Below, one piece after another: positions 35,133 through 44,400 of a stretch of 64,000 nt of DNA. Every line of letters begins with the position of its first letter. The first letter of the stretch is position 1. Source of the DNA: Alistipes shahii WAL 8301 (GTDB lineage: Bacteria; Bacteroidota; Bacteroidia; Bacteroidales; Rikenellaceae); contig NZ_CP102253.1 in NCBI RefSeq assembly GCF_025145845.1, positions 3,100,001-3,164,000 on the forward strand, written 5' to 3'. Under the pieces are notes generated by a model, which saw nothing but the letters and a program-made list of their open reading frames with translations, was not told where the DNA came from and did not search any database. The position numbers and the translations under genes were made by a program.

Positions 35133-36452
35133 TCAAGCGGGTAAAAAGCAAAGCCGGGAGCCGACATACGCACCCGTATTCGAAGCCGCGCTACTCGCAC
35201 TCGCGCACGAAAAGCCGGCATACGCGCCGGAATACGCAGCACCGCCGAAAAGCACGCCCCTTTGTCCGGTATTGCTTACTACGTTCGTATAGAAGTAATC
35301 GGCGAAGTAAGTAGTAGAACTTGCGCCTACTGCTGTCGGCATATTTTCGCCGTACTCGCCAATCATCATAATTTTAACGTAACCTTCATTGCGGGGTAGC
35401 TCGCCGCGCTTCTCGTAATCGGTATAGTCGTTACTTTGAAACTTGGCCGGGTCGGTACATACGAAAAACTCACTAACGCCGCCCGCGTCCGCACTTTGAA
35501 TATTGCACTTGCATCCGTCCGTCCAACTCCATACGTGCCCGAAAGGATTTTCCAAACCTCGGTAGCTGGGTACGCTAAGGGTTTGGCCGTCGGTTCCGTC
35601 GCTTTTCTTGTATGTGTAGTTTACTACGCCTGTCTTATTTCCCAACGGGTTGGTAACCCCGCAAGGAACCATAGGGTTATAACTGTTATAGCCGTCCCAA
35701 TCGCTCATATTGGTAACGCCTTGGCTTAATCCGCCCTGCTTATATCCTTCGCTTGTAGGTTCCGCGTTATAGGCAAGTTGGCAATTAAAGTTAGCGTATT
35801 CGACGGCGTAAAGCCACCAGCAAGTTTTTTGTACTTCGTAAACGTCGCAATTCCAACCGGCCCCGTTCTTGCCGGCATTCCCCCGGTTCCGGGCATACTT
35901 CCGAAAGTTGGTAAGGCTGATAGATGTAGCCGGCATACCTAAAAGGCTTCTATATGTTCCGTCCCAACCGGCCGTATTGTTACCGCCACGGAAAGCCGTA
36001 GAAGTATTTACGACGCTTGCAAGTTTCGGCGTAGCCGATACGGTGCGGTCTACGGCCGCTTCGTAAGCCGAACGATAGGCAAGCTGCACCAAATGGAACC
36101 CCGGTAGCGCGTGTTCGGAAAGAAGGCACCGGAATTTAGTACCGTCTACTTCAAATTTGCGGTAGTGGGCTGGTATTTCTACCATTACTTGCCCGTCGGT
36201 GCCGTCAAGTTTGGCGGCGGCTCCCGTATCGCGCTTGGTGCTGTCGTTCGCGTGAAGGTAATAAGCTACCGTTCCGTTGTCGCGCAAGACACAACGGCGC
36301 ATTTTACTTTGAATAGGCAGCGAAACGTGAAGTTCCGGGCGACCAATTCGGGTACAAGCCGAAGAAGCTACGTTAGAATCCCATTCTATACCGTAGTAGT
36401 AATCGTAGGGAAACGTCGGCTTCGTGTTTCCTACTCCAATCAATAAACCCAT
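35133..36452 (-). CDS. DGR target: variable phage tail / receptor-binding protein
   Basis: 439 residues from the ATG at 36452; a TTG ten codons upstream (36482) is an alternative but overlaps the previous gene. The C-terminal third has the look of a C-type-lectin / formylglycine-enzyme-like fold used by DGR target proteins (RGLENPFGHVWSWTDGCKC, EGYVKIMMIGEYGENMP). Residues ~398-436 are encoded by the variable repeat, leaving only three constant residues at the end. It follows the tail-tip genes, so it most likely forms the adhesin whose binding surface is diversified. Confidence 0.92.
   Translation of the reverse strand: MGLLIGVGNTKPTFPYDYYYGIEWDSNVASSACTRIGRPELHVSLPIQSKMRRCVLRDNGTVAYYLHANDSTKRDTGAAAKLDGTDGQVMVEIPAHYRKFEVDGTKFRCLLSEHALPGFHLVQLAYRSAYEAAVDRTVSATPKLASVVNTSTAFRGGNNTAGWDGTYRSLLGMPATSISLTNFRKYARNRGNAGKNGAGWNCDVYEVQKTCWWLYAVEYANFNCQLAYNAEPTSEGYKQGGLSQGVTNMSDWDGYNSYNPMVPCGVTNPLGNKTGVVNYTYKKSDGTDGQTLSVPSYRGLENPFGHVWSWTDGCKCNIQSADAGGVSEFFVCTDPAKFQSNDYTDYEKRGELPRNEGYVKIMMIGEYGENMPTAVGASSTTYFADYFYTNVVSNTGQRGVLFGGAAYSGAYAGFSCASASSAASNTGAYVGSRLCFLPA
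35147..35260 (-). repeat. DGR variable repeat (VR)
   Basis: The 114-bp copy of the template repeat at the 3' end of the target gene. All 20 substitutions relative to the template are at template adenines (to G, C or T on the coding strand), and many hit the first two positions of Asn codons, for example AAT to GCT, TAT and GGT. The first 20 bases at the 5' end, which lack adenine, are identical in the two copies. Confidence 0.98.
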
Positions 36453-36465
36453 AGCCGTATAAGAT

Positions 36466-36735
36466 TTAGTACCCCCAAACAAGGGTAGCGTTAATACTCG
36501 TTTGCTTAATCTCGCGGACTATTTCGGGGTTCCAACCTATTTCGAAGCGCGTAGCTACGAACTTGCCCGGCTCCATGCCCCAAAGGTTTACTTCAAGAAC
36601 GACGGCGGTTTCTCCGTCGTTCTTAATGTTAAACGGCGTATCTTCCATTTTGAAGTTACCCGTACTTAGCCCTTCAATGGGGCCGATTGTTCCAATTTGG
36701 GCGGAAACCGTTTCGCCCCCTCTTGTTGTACTCAT
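36466..36735 (-). CDS. small phage tail-region protein
   Basis: 89 residues, probably an all-beta domain (FKMEDTPFNIKNDGETAVVLEVNLWGMEPGKFVATRFEIGWNPEIV). It is the first gene after the promoter at 36758-36791 and is followed at once by the DGR target. A role as adaptor or tail-tip decoration for the variable protein is inferred only from position. Confidence 0.65.
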   Translation of the reverse strand: MSTTRGGETVSAQIGTIGPIEGLSTGNFKMEDTPFNIKNDGETAVVLEVNLWGMEPGKFVATRFEIGWNPEIVREIKQTSINATLVWGY

Positions 36736-36757
36736 TTTGTCGAAATATTAAGTTACA

Positions 36758-36791
36758 CAAAAATACCCCGTTGCGTATTATTATAATACGC
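36758..36791 (-). promoter_or_regulatory. palindromic phage promoter for the DGR/lysis operon
   Basis: On the minus strand the palindrome GCGTATTATAATAATACGC (36773-36791) is followed after 7 nt by the -7 element TATTTTTG (36758-36765) and then GTAAC. The palindrome occupies the place of a -33 box, 38 bp upstream of the 89-residue gene. The same arrangement occurs at 60542-60579 and a related palindrome at 50469-50485. Confidence 0.75.
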
Positions 36792-36812
36792 TTGTTGGTA
36801 AAAAATTAAAAA

Positions 36813-39731
36813 CTAACTTTCTGCCTTCGTAGAATAGCGAGTATGGTTTCGTAAAATCCAAGTTCCATAAATATTCACAAACTCCATTAACTCACCGGGA
36901 GATAATACCCCAACTTGGGTATAGGAAGATTTTGTACCCTTTACGACCGTACAGGGATATGATGATGAATTATATAACGCACAATTATACCCGTTATGGT
37001 CTTCGTTGGCCTCCATTAAAACCCCGAATTGTGCTCCGGCGGTCAAGGCCATGTAGCAATTTTCGGAAACTGCCAACACCGTAGTAAATTGCGAAGGCGG
37101 GCAGTTGGTTTTTGTATATATCGTTTTATACGACCCGCTCGTTTCAAAGTAATTGGAAACGCATCGTCCGTCCTTATATACTCGGAACTTGGCCCGGTTG
37201 CCCTCCATTGCAGAGGGCGTTTTCGCGGTAAAGTCGATTCCGGTATTGCGTTGATAGGTTTCGCCCGTTGTGGATAATGCGAAAATTTGCGCCCCTACGA
37301 TATTCGTTACAGTTCCTACGACAGAGCCTTTATTGTCGAAACAATTATCCCCATTGCTCGGCGTCGCGCTTTGGGTGTAGATATGGGTATAGCTATTGCT
37401 TGTCCATCCGTAATACTCTACATTCCCTTGTTGCGCTCCTGCGAATATCAACGGATAATCGGATTCTCCGGTGGGATTATAACCGGCCATAGCAGCTGCT
37501 ACATTCTGTTCCGTATCGCGTACACCTATAAATCCGGAAAGGGCTACACCGCCTTCTATTTCTGTTCTTGCATCCTTAAAAGCATCTCGCAAATATTCTA
37601 TGTCGCTTTGTTCCAATTCAGCAACATCCTTTAATGTCCCGTCAGACGCACGAAATTTAATGTTCCCCCCAATCTCTCCGGCGTCTAAGTCGAAATAAGT
37701 TTGTCCGTCGCCACTTTGAATCCGCCCCGTAGCAAGGAAACGACCGTTAATTGTCGTTGCGCCATAAGTTAGGGCGATAAGACGCGCCGGCCGGTTCCCG
37801 TCGGTATCGGTTATCACGCTGCTAAGGCTCCCTATCAAGAAATAATAATATGTAGGGTCGCCGTCTACCGCTCGCTGTACTGTGTCGAAAACGATGTTTC
37901 CGGCCGTTCCTGTCTTTTGGCAACGGGCGTATATGTAATAGACCGTTCCGCTTACAAGGTTCGAAAAGGTGGCCGTATTTAGCTGCCAACTTTTTACGGT
38001 TTCCGCTATCGTATAGTGAACCAACGTACCGCCTACCACCTTTACCGTATTGGGATTCCCTTCGTAGTTCGGTTCAAAGCGGGTGTTCTGTAATACGAAC
38101 TGCTGGGAACGTGCGCCGGTGGCTAACATGGTCGTTTCAATCGAAAGCGGCTTTATCTTCTCGCTGTAATAGTGTCCTTCGGGGTCGAAAACATTAGCTA
38201 ATACTTCTTGGCTGGCTTTCCAATTGCGGCGGGCCTTCGACGGGTCGGCAAGGTCGTTTATCTCTATAACATTGTCGATTTTCTGCAAGTCTTCGATAAC
38301 GCGGGTTATCGTCGTTTTGGTTACGCTGTCGCCCAAGGTTATATTATACTTGTATTCCCGCAGCAAATCGCGCGTAAAGGCCGTAATTCGTACCGATTTG
38401 TTTACGCCTATGTCTTCATCTTCCACTGGGATATAATCGCCGACGGCAAAAAGGTTTACTACGGTCAGTTCGCCGGCGAACTGACGTATAAAATTTTCGT
38501 CGATACTTAACCCGTACTGTACTTGCGGCTGGCTGTATTCGGTTATTGCCTTGTTGCCTTCCGCAAGGAGTTTGTTTTCCGCGTCGGTCTTGTAAGTGTC
38601 CGGCAAATTTATATCCGTGAAGAAATACTTATCGCCTACGCCGAACTGAAACGCCGCACTTGTTTCGCTGGGGAACTTCATGCCGTTTTCGTCCGTGAAC
38701 GGTACTACCTGTATTTCCTTCGTCGCGTGGTCGTACTTGTGTATGTCAAATTCATAGCCGGCCAAGTTTCCGGTAGTGAACTTTACCTTTGCAGTAGCTC
38801 CGTCGATAAGCCACTTTGTATTACCCGCGCTATCCTTTTCGTTAAGGTCGAAGTTCATAGTAGCGTCCTTAAAAGCATAATACGCGCTTCCGGCGGCTGT
38901 TACTTCGCCGTAGCGTTCGGGTCTGATGTCGTCGAATATCTTTGTATTCTCCTTCAACCCGTAAGCCGCAATAGCGGCCGCGTCCTCGATGTAGGAAGCG
39001 TTTTTAGCTTTGCCCGGAAGACAAAGACGGGTATAACGGTATTTGTCCCCAAGGTTGCTACTACCGCCGTAGACGTATAGCCGGGTAACTACGTTCTTGG
39101 AATTGATGTTTTGGCGCGTTAATTCGTAAAGCCCGCCGGTACGTCCGTACCGGAAGGTATAGGGGAAGTTTACCCCGGCCGTTTTGATATTGAGCGTACG
39201 AACGCCGTTAGCTTGGGTAATCTCAAATTCGGTGCTGTACTGTTCGCAAAGGTCTTGCAACACTTCCAAACAATTCTTTTCCGTATAGGTAAGCGTTTTA
39301 TACTCCGTATTGGCCGGATAAACGCCTAACACCCATTTACCCGGATATACGCGGGTAAGGTTCCCGATAAGAATACCTAAGAAGTCTTCTAAATCGCCCG
39401 TAAAGCTATCTAATACGGTATCGTCCGGTAACAAAAATTGCACGTCGATTAACTCGTACTGTACGCCTTCGAAAGTAAGGGTATATTCGAAATTCCGGTT
39501 TCCGGTCTTCTTAATGCCCGGAAGCTGGTTAAGGGTATAAGTCTTCCCGTAAACGTCTATTTGGTCGCCCAAGTGGAAGGTTAAGGGCGTGGCACTTTTT
39601 ACGGTTATCGCCACCGTATCCGCCCCTAACAGCGTAATACTTTGTTCGGCCTTGGTAACTCCGGACTTACGCGCCCGCGAAGTCAATAGGGCCGTAGTCC
39701 CGTCCGGGTGTCTTACTATAATTTGTTCCAT
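36813..39731 (-). CDS. phage tail-tip / tail-associated protein
   Basis: 972 residues. The N-terminal ~350 residues look like a siphovirus tail-hub (Tal/gp27-like) domain with many beta segments (VAITVKSATPLTFHLGDQIDVYG, FEYTLTFEGVQYELIDVQF). The middle contains a repeated strand-turn pattern and the C-terminal ~200 residues an adhesin-like beta region (YYGWTSNSYTHIYTQSATPS). It overlaps the upstream gene by 16 bp and precedes the DGR target operon. It likely forms the central fibre or baseplate hub. Confidence 0.8.
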   Translation of the reverse strand: MEQIIVRHPDGTTALLTSRARKSGVTKAEQSITLLGADTVAITVKSATPLTFHLGDQIDVYGKTYTLNQLPGIKKTGNRNFEYTLTFEGVQYELIDVQFLLPDDTVLDSFTGDLEDFLGILIGNLTRVYPGKWVLGVYPANTEYKTLTYTEKNCLEVLQDLCEQYSTEFEITQANGVRTLNIKTAGVNFPYTFRYGRTGGLYELTRQNINSKNVVTRLYVYGGSSNLGDKYRYTRLCLPGKAKNASYIEDAAAIAAYGLKENTKIFDDIRPERYGEVTAAGSAYYAFKDATMNFDLNEKDSAGNTKWLIDGATAKVKFTTGNLAGYEFDIHKYDHATKEIQVVPFTDENGMKFPSETSAAFQFGVGDKYFFTDINLPDTYKTDAENKLLAEGNKAITEYSQPQVQYGLSIDENFIRQFAGELTVVNLFAVGDYIPVEDEDIGVNKSVRITAFTRDLLREYKYNITLGDSVTKTTITRVIEDLQKIDNVIEINDLADPSKARRNWKASQEVLANVFDPEGHYYSEKIKPLSIETTMLATGARSQQFVLQNTRFEPNYEGNPNTVKVVGGTLVHYTIAETVKSWQLNTATFSNLVSGTVYYIYARCQKTGTAGNIVFDTVQRAVDGDPTYYYFLIGSLSSVITDTDGNRPARLIALTYGATTINGRFLATGRIQSGDGQTYFDLDAGEIGGNIKFRASDGTLKDVAELEQSDIEYLRDAFKDARTEIEGGVALSGFIGVRDTEQNVAAAMAGYNPTGESDYPLIFAGAQQGNVEYYGWTSNSYTHIYTQSATPSNGDNCFDNKGSVVGTVTNIVGAQIFALSTTGETYQRNTGIDFTAKTPSAMEGNRAKFRVYKDGRCVSNYFETSGSYKTIYTKTNCPPSQFTTVLAVSENCYMALTAGAQFGVLMEANEDHNGYNCALYNSSSYPCTVVKGTKSSYTQVGVLSPGELMEFVNIYGTWILRNHTRYSTKAES

Positions 39732-40924
39732 ACGATAATACCGTTAGTAGTGAAACTTTCTATTTCTTCGATAACTCCGGCGACAATGGCGTAAAAAATT
39801 CCGTCGGTCGTGTATTCGTGACTCGCTGTTACGTCGGTTCCGTAAACGTCGTTCGTTTGGGTTCCGTCGCCCCAAAAGATAGTAACCGCCTTCTTGCTGG
39901 TTAGGGTAATCGTTAGCGTTTTCGTATCATTGCTTAAACGCTGGTGCCGTACGATACGCTTTACCGGGTCGGGTTCCTTCAATTTCAAGGTAAAGGTTCC
40001 TACCATAAGGTCGTCGTTCCAACGTTTGTTAATGGCTACCCCGTTCTCGTTATAGACTTCGTAAAGCAACGGTTTCGTAGGGTGTATATCTACCATAAGC
40101 CGCTGGGTGTTGGGCCGGTTGAATACGTCCAAGAAGTCGTTTAGCTTCGTAACAAAGTCTACCTTCCCGTTCGCTTTCATAAAGCAATTAAGGGCTATTT
40201 CGCGGGGTTGCAGTATCTTGTTTTCAAGGTCTACTATCTCCCCGTGATAATCCGGCCAATCAACGGAAACCGGGGTTTTCATTTTGGGACGGTCAAGAAG
40301 GCCGTTACTTTCGCTTACATAAATATCCCAAGCCTTAAAATCGGTTCCGTCTATACTGTAAGCCAATTGCGCCACCGTAGCAATACTTTCGGTAATTTCT
40401 TCCTGCGGCAAGGCGGTATTATATACCTTAACTTCGTCGATACAACCGTACCCGTTGGCGGTCGTATAGATGTCTTGCAGGATAGCGAAACCGGTAGGCT
40501 GGGCGGGTAGCGTAATGGTCTGCACCAATGCCGTATCAAGGTAAATGCGGATTGTTAGGCCCTCTTTGACGATAGCCCAATAGCCCCAAGTATCGGCCGC
40601 AAGGTTAAACCACGCTTCCGTATAACCTTCTATGGCTTCCCAGCGGGCAAAGAATCCGATACGCTTACCTGTAAAGCCGTCCGGGAAGGCTGAACGCTTC
40701 AACCAGGCAAGCAGGGTAAAGTTCCCGGTAAGGGGAATTACGTTTTTGTCTATATCGCAATGCCCGTTACCGTCGAACTTTATACAATTGCCTTGCTTTC
40801 CGCCGGTAAAATCTGCTTCTACTACCGTACCGTCCGCCCGTGTCTTGCTGTAATCGTAAGCAATGGTAGAACCGGCCGCTTCATCGAAGGGCATATTTAG
40901 GATAATGTTACTTTCGTCTGCCAT
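39716..40924 (-). CDS. distal tail protein with N-terminal LamG/concanavalin-like domain
   Basis: 402 residues. The first ~175 residues match a LamG-type jelly roll (NMPFDEAAGSTIAYDYSKT, CIKFDGNGHCDI, FTLLAWLKR, CIDEVKVYNTALPQEEI), a carbohydrate-binding fold. The remainder resembles a distal tail (Dit-like) protein located between tape measure and tail hub. The combination would put a sugar-binding module at the tail tip. The Dit-like call is from position and general layout. Confidence 0.72.
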   Translation of the reverse strand: MADESNIILNMPFDEAAGSTIAYDYSKTRADGTVVEADFTGGKQGNCIKFDGNGHCDIDKNVIPLTGNFTLLAWLKRSAFPDGFTGKRIGFFARWEAIEGYTEAWFNLAADTWGYWAIVKEGLTIRIYLDTALVQTITLPAQPTGFAILQDIYTTANGYGCIDEVKVYNTALPQEEITESIATVAQLAYSIDGTDFKAWDIYVSESNGLLDRPKMKTPVSVDWPDYHGEIVDLENKILQPREIALNCFMKANGKVDFVTKLNDFLDVFNRPNTQRLMVDIHPTKPLLYEVYNENGVAINKRWNDDLMVGTFTLKLKEPDPVKRIVRHQRLSNDTKTLTITLTSKKAVTIFWGDGTQTNDVYGTDVTASHEYTTDGIFYAIVAGVIEEIESFTTNGIIVWNKL

Positions 40925-40925
40925 A

Positions 40926-41444
40926 TCAATACGTTTTAGTCGTTTTTCGAATAACTTTTATTATCGCGTTACCTTCGCCGTCGCCGGTGGTAGTCGTCAA
41001 GTTCCCGCCGTAGTGGTTTACGCAAATCTTCGCGTTATCCCGTGCTTCTACTTCTACGGTGGTATCGTCGAATACGTCTACCATTACGAAGGAATTACCG
41101 GTAGCAAGAACCTTTAACCGGCTTTGGTGCTTTGCGAATACCTGCCCTACGTTCCAACCGTCGTAAGTGGCGGTACCCTCGCAACGGCCAAGGGCTACTA
41201 CGTGCCGGAAGTTTCCTGCCGTAATAGCTTGGTCGAGGAACACGCCGTAGGCTTCGCAAGTACCTACGAAGTGCTGGCGTATAAATTCGTTGCTGGGGTA
41301 CTCGTTGCTTAGGCAAAAGTCGATACCTTCAAGGTACATTTTAATAAGTTCGTCTTTCCCTTTGGTATCTATAAGGCGGCCGTACCATTCTTCGCAAATG
41401 CCTTTCTTTTTGGCGTCGCGGGCCAATCGTTTATTTACTTCCAT
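40926..41444 (-). CDS. phage tail-module protein of unknown function
   Basis: 172 residues: a charged helical N-terminal part (VNKRLARDAKKKGICEEWYG, MYLEGIDFCLSNEYPSNEFI) and a C-terminal repetitive beta part (FVMVDVFDDTTVEVEARDNA) that suggests a small beta-helix. It sits between the tape measure gene and the LamG distal tail gene with 1-4 bp gaps. No defined family function. Confidence 0.68.
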   Translation of the reverse strand: MEVNKRLARDAKKKGICEEWYGRLIDTKGKDELIKMYLEGIDFCLSNEYPSNEFIRQHFVGTCEAYGVFLDQAITAGNFRHVVALGRCEGTATYDGWNVGQVFAKHQSRLKVLATGNSFVMVDVFDDTTVEVEARDNAKICVNHYGGNLTTTTGDGEGNAIIKVIRKTTKTY

Positions 41445-41448
41445 ATCG

Positions 41449-44400
41449 CTACATTGTTATTCCTTGCGCCCGTAACGGGTCGGACGCGCTTCCCGAAGTA
41501 TTCTTTTCTATCTGTTCAAGGTGCCGGTTCGATACGCTTAATTTGCCGTCGATGTTGGCAAGGTGTATAAGCTGCTGGCGCAAGATTTCTATTTCCTGCA
41601 CTTGGTTTACACGTACGGCGTTCGTTTGTCCGGCCAATAAATCTATACTTTCTTGGCTGGCTCCCTTAATTGCACCGGATAGGCTCGTAGTAGGGTCGCC
41701 GTTATCGTCCAAGTCCTTAAACAAATCTTCGTACAACTTCAAGGCTTCGGCGTACCCTTGGGCTATTGATTTTACTCTATCCTTAAACCGTTGCTGTTCT
41801 TCCGGGGTCAAGCCGTCGAAGGAACCGCCGCCTTCATCGTTAAAACCCATATCGCGCTGCAACTGCTTTACGGCATTTTGTAGCTGCTGTTCGAGGAATT
41901 GTTTTTTTAAGGCGTTCTTTACGGCATTACCTAATACCTGGTTCGTAACCTTTTCAATCGCGCTTTTTACTTTGTCGCTGTTGAAGCCGTCGGAGTAGGC
42001 TTCGGCTATCGCGTCGGACAATTGCGTAGCCAAGTCCTTTGCCGAAGTCTGCGTTACGCTTTCCGTAATTTCGGCTATGGTGTCTTCGATTTGGCGGCCT
42101 AATTCTTCGTACTGCTCCTTATATTGGTTTACCTTACCACTATCGGTTTTTTTCTTGCTTTCTTCCGCTTCCCACATAGCCCGCAAGTGCGCGCGTTGTT
42201 CGCGCATATTGTTAATAAGGGCCTTTTGGTTATCGTAAACCGATTCGCCTAACGCCTTATCTACGGCGTGTTCAAGTGCTTTGTAGGCGCGTTCCAATTC
42301 TTCGACGGCAGCAGCGTGTTTCTTAATGGCTCGTTCGGCCTTACGGTCGCGGGAGTTGAACAGGTCAAAGACGGAAGTTAGCATACCTACGGCTCCCTGT
42401 ATCATTTGGGCCGGGTTCATAGTTGCGTACCCCTGTGCCATTTGCCCTATTCCGTCCACAATTCCGCCTACGTCCCCTAAAATAGCTTGGGTTTCGTCGT
42501 CCATAGAACCTCCCATTTTCTCAATAGCACCCGTAACCGCGTCGAACGAACCTTTTACCAAATCGGCCGTAGCCCCTACGCCTTTGAATACTTCGGATAG
42601 GTTCGCTTTACTTGCGTCCTTCTTATAGTCCTTCAAAGCCGTAGAAAGGGCCTTAAACGGGTTGCGGGTCTGTATTTCGTCCTTGGCTTCCCGCAACTTG
42701 CTTAAAACTACGTCTAAGTCTTGCGGGTTAAGTTCTACGCCTAATTGGGCCTTTTGCGCTTCGATTTTATCTATAAGGGCCTGTATTTGCGCCGTAGTAA
42801 GGTCGTCGAGGTTCCCGAAAAGTTGCTCCCAAGCCCCGGAATCGGTCAATTCCTGCAACGCTGCGGACGAAAGGGCCTTATTCTTGGCTTCCTGCAATTT
42901 CGCTACTAATTCTTCGTTATTCTGCTGGGTTGCCAATGCTATTTTTTCGTCGTATTGCGCGGAAATATCGGCGCATTTTTGCTGATATGTTTTGTATTCC
43001 TCTACCAATGCGTCGTAGTCTTCGTTCCCCGAACTTTTTGCGTATTTTTTGCGCTCTTTCTCCAAATTCGCCAAGGCTTCCAAGGCTATACGGCGTTCGT
43101 CGTCCGTCTTGGCCTTCGCCAATTGCTCGTTAAGAAGGCGGCTATTTTCGGCGTAGTTGGCTTCAAAGGTTATCTTCTTACCCAAATAGTCCGCATATTC
43201 GGATAATAGGGCTTTTGTCCGGTCTTTGGCCTTTTGCTCTACGTCTTCCTGCTGCTTCTTAATAATGTCGCTTTTACCTTTGTCAAGGTCGGAACCGTCC
43301 CCGGTCAAAGCCTTACGCTTTTCTTCCAAGATATTAACCATTTCCAAAATGGAACGTGCCCCGGAAAGTTGTTCTTTAAGCTCCTTTTCGAATCCGGCTA
43401 AAACGGTTTCCTTCGTTTCGTTGGCTATGGCGTTATTTAGCTTCTGCAATTCTTCGGCTTGTGTCTTTGTGGCCGTTCCGCTTCCGATAGCCTTAATAAG
43501 CTGGTCGCGCTGCTTCTGTAAATAATCCAAATAGCTACTTCCTTCTTTCAGCAACCCGGCGAACTCGGCTTTTGCGGCATTGCGTACTACTTCGTCTTTG
43601 GAATTTACCCAATTGTAATACTCCGTATATTTCTTTTTCCGGGCTTCCAATTGTTCCGTAAACGGGTCTTTTTGCGTAGTCTTAGAAGACGTGCCGGATA
43701 AATCCATTTTTTTAAGTAACGCTTCCTGTTCTTTGATTTTCGCCAATAACTCGGCCCGCTCCTTATCGGTGGTAGCTTCCTTATACTTTGCACGCAACTT
43801 TGAAATAGTCTTTTCCAGAGCTTCTATACTGCCTTCCGCCACTTTATCCGCACCGCCCCCGATAGAATCCAAAATTTCGCGTTCTTTTGCGGTAAATTCT
43901 ACTTGCTGGTTTATCAAGGCGTTATATTCCCGTTCCGCTTTCGCTACGGCATCTTCGGCCTTTTTCCAATCGCGGGATTTTTCAATTATAACGCCTTTAC
44001 GCTCTACGCCGTAACCGTCCTTATATGTTCCCTTCTTCGATACATACGCTTTCGGAGTAGCTTCTAATTCCTGCTGGGCTTTTAATACTTCCTTGTATTT
44101 CTCTACGGCCAATTCCTGTACGGCTAACGCTTTGGCCCGTTCTAAGCAGGCTTCTATAAACTTCGACTTATTAGCTACTAACAAGTCTTCCGCTTCTTTA
44201 ACCGTCTTAATGGAAAATCCCAAGTCCTCGAAGCGGTCTTTATTGTCTTCGATAAACTTGTTTTTAGCGGCCATATCGTTACCCAGCCGGTTCCATGCGG
44301 TGGAAAGCTCGGTAATTGCTGTAACCGGTTCGGCGGCAGCTTCTACCACTTTGTTATTAAATTCTTCTTGCGCCTTCTTTGCTTCCCGATTCTTGGATAT

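Noticed and set aside
34556..35260. Paired repeats as a possible CRISPR array or gene duplication
   Set aside because: Only two copies, 477 bp apart, with adenine-restricted differences and an adjacent RT; DGR explains every feature.
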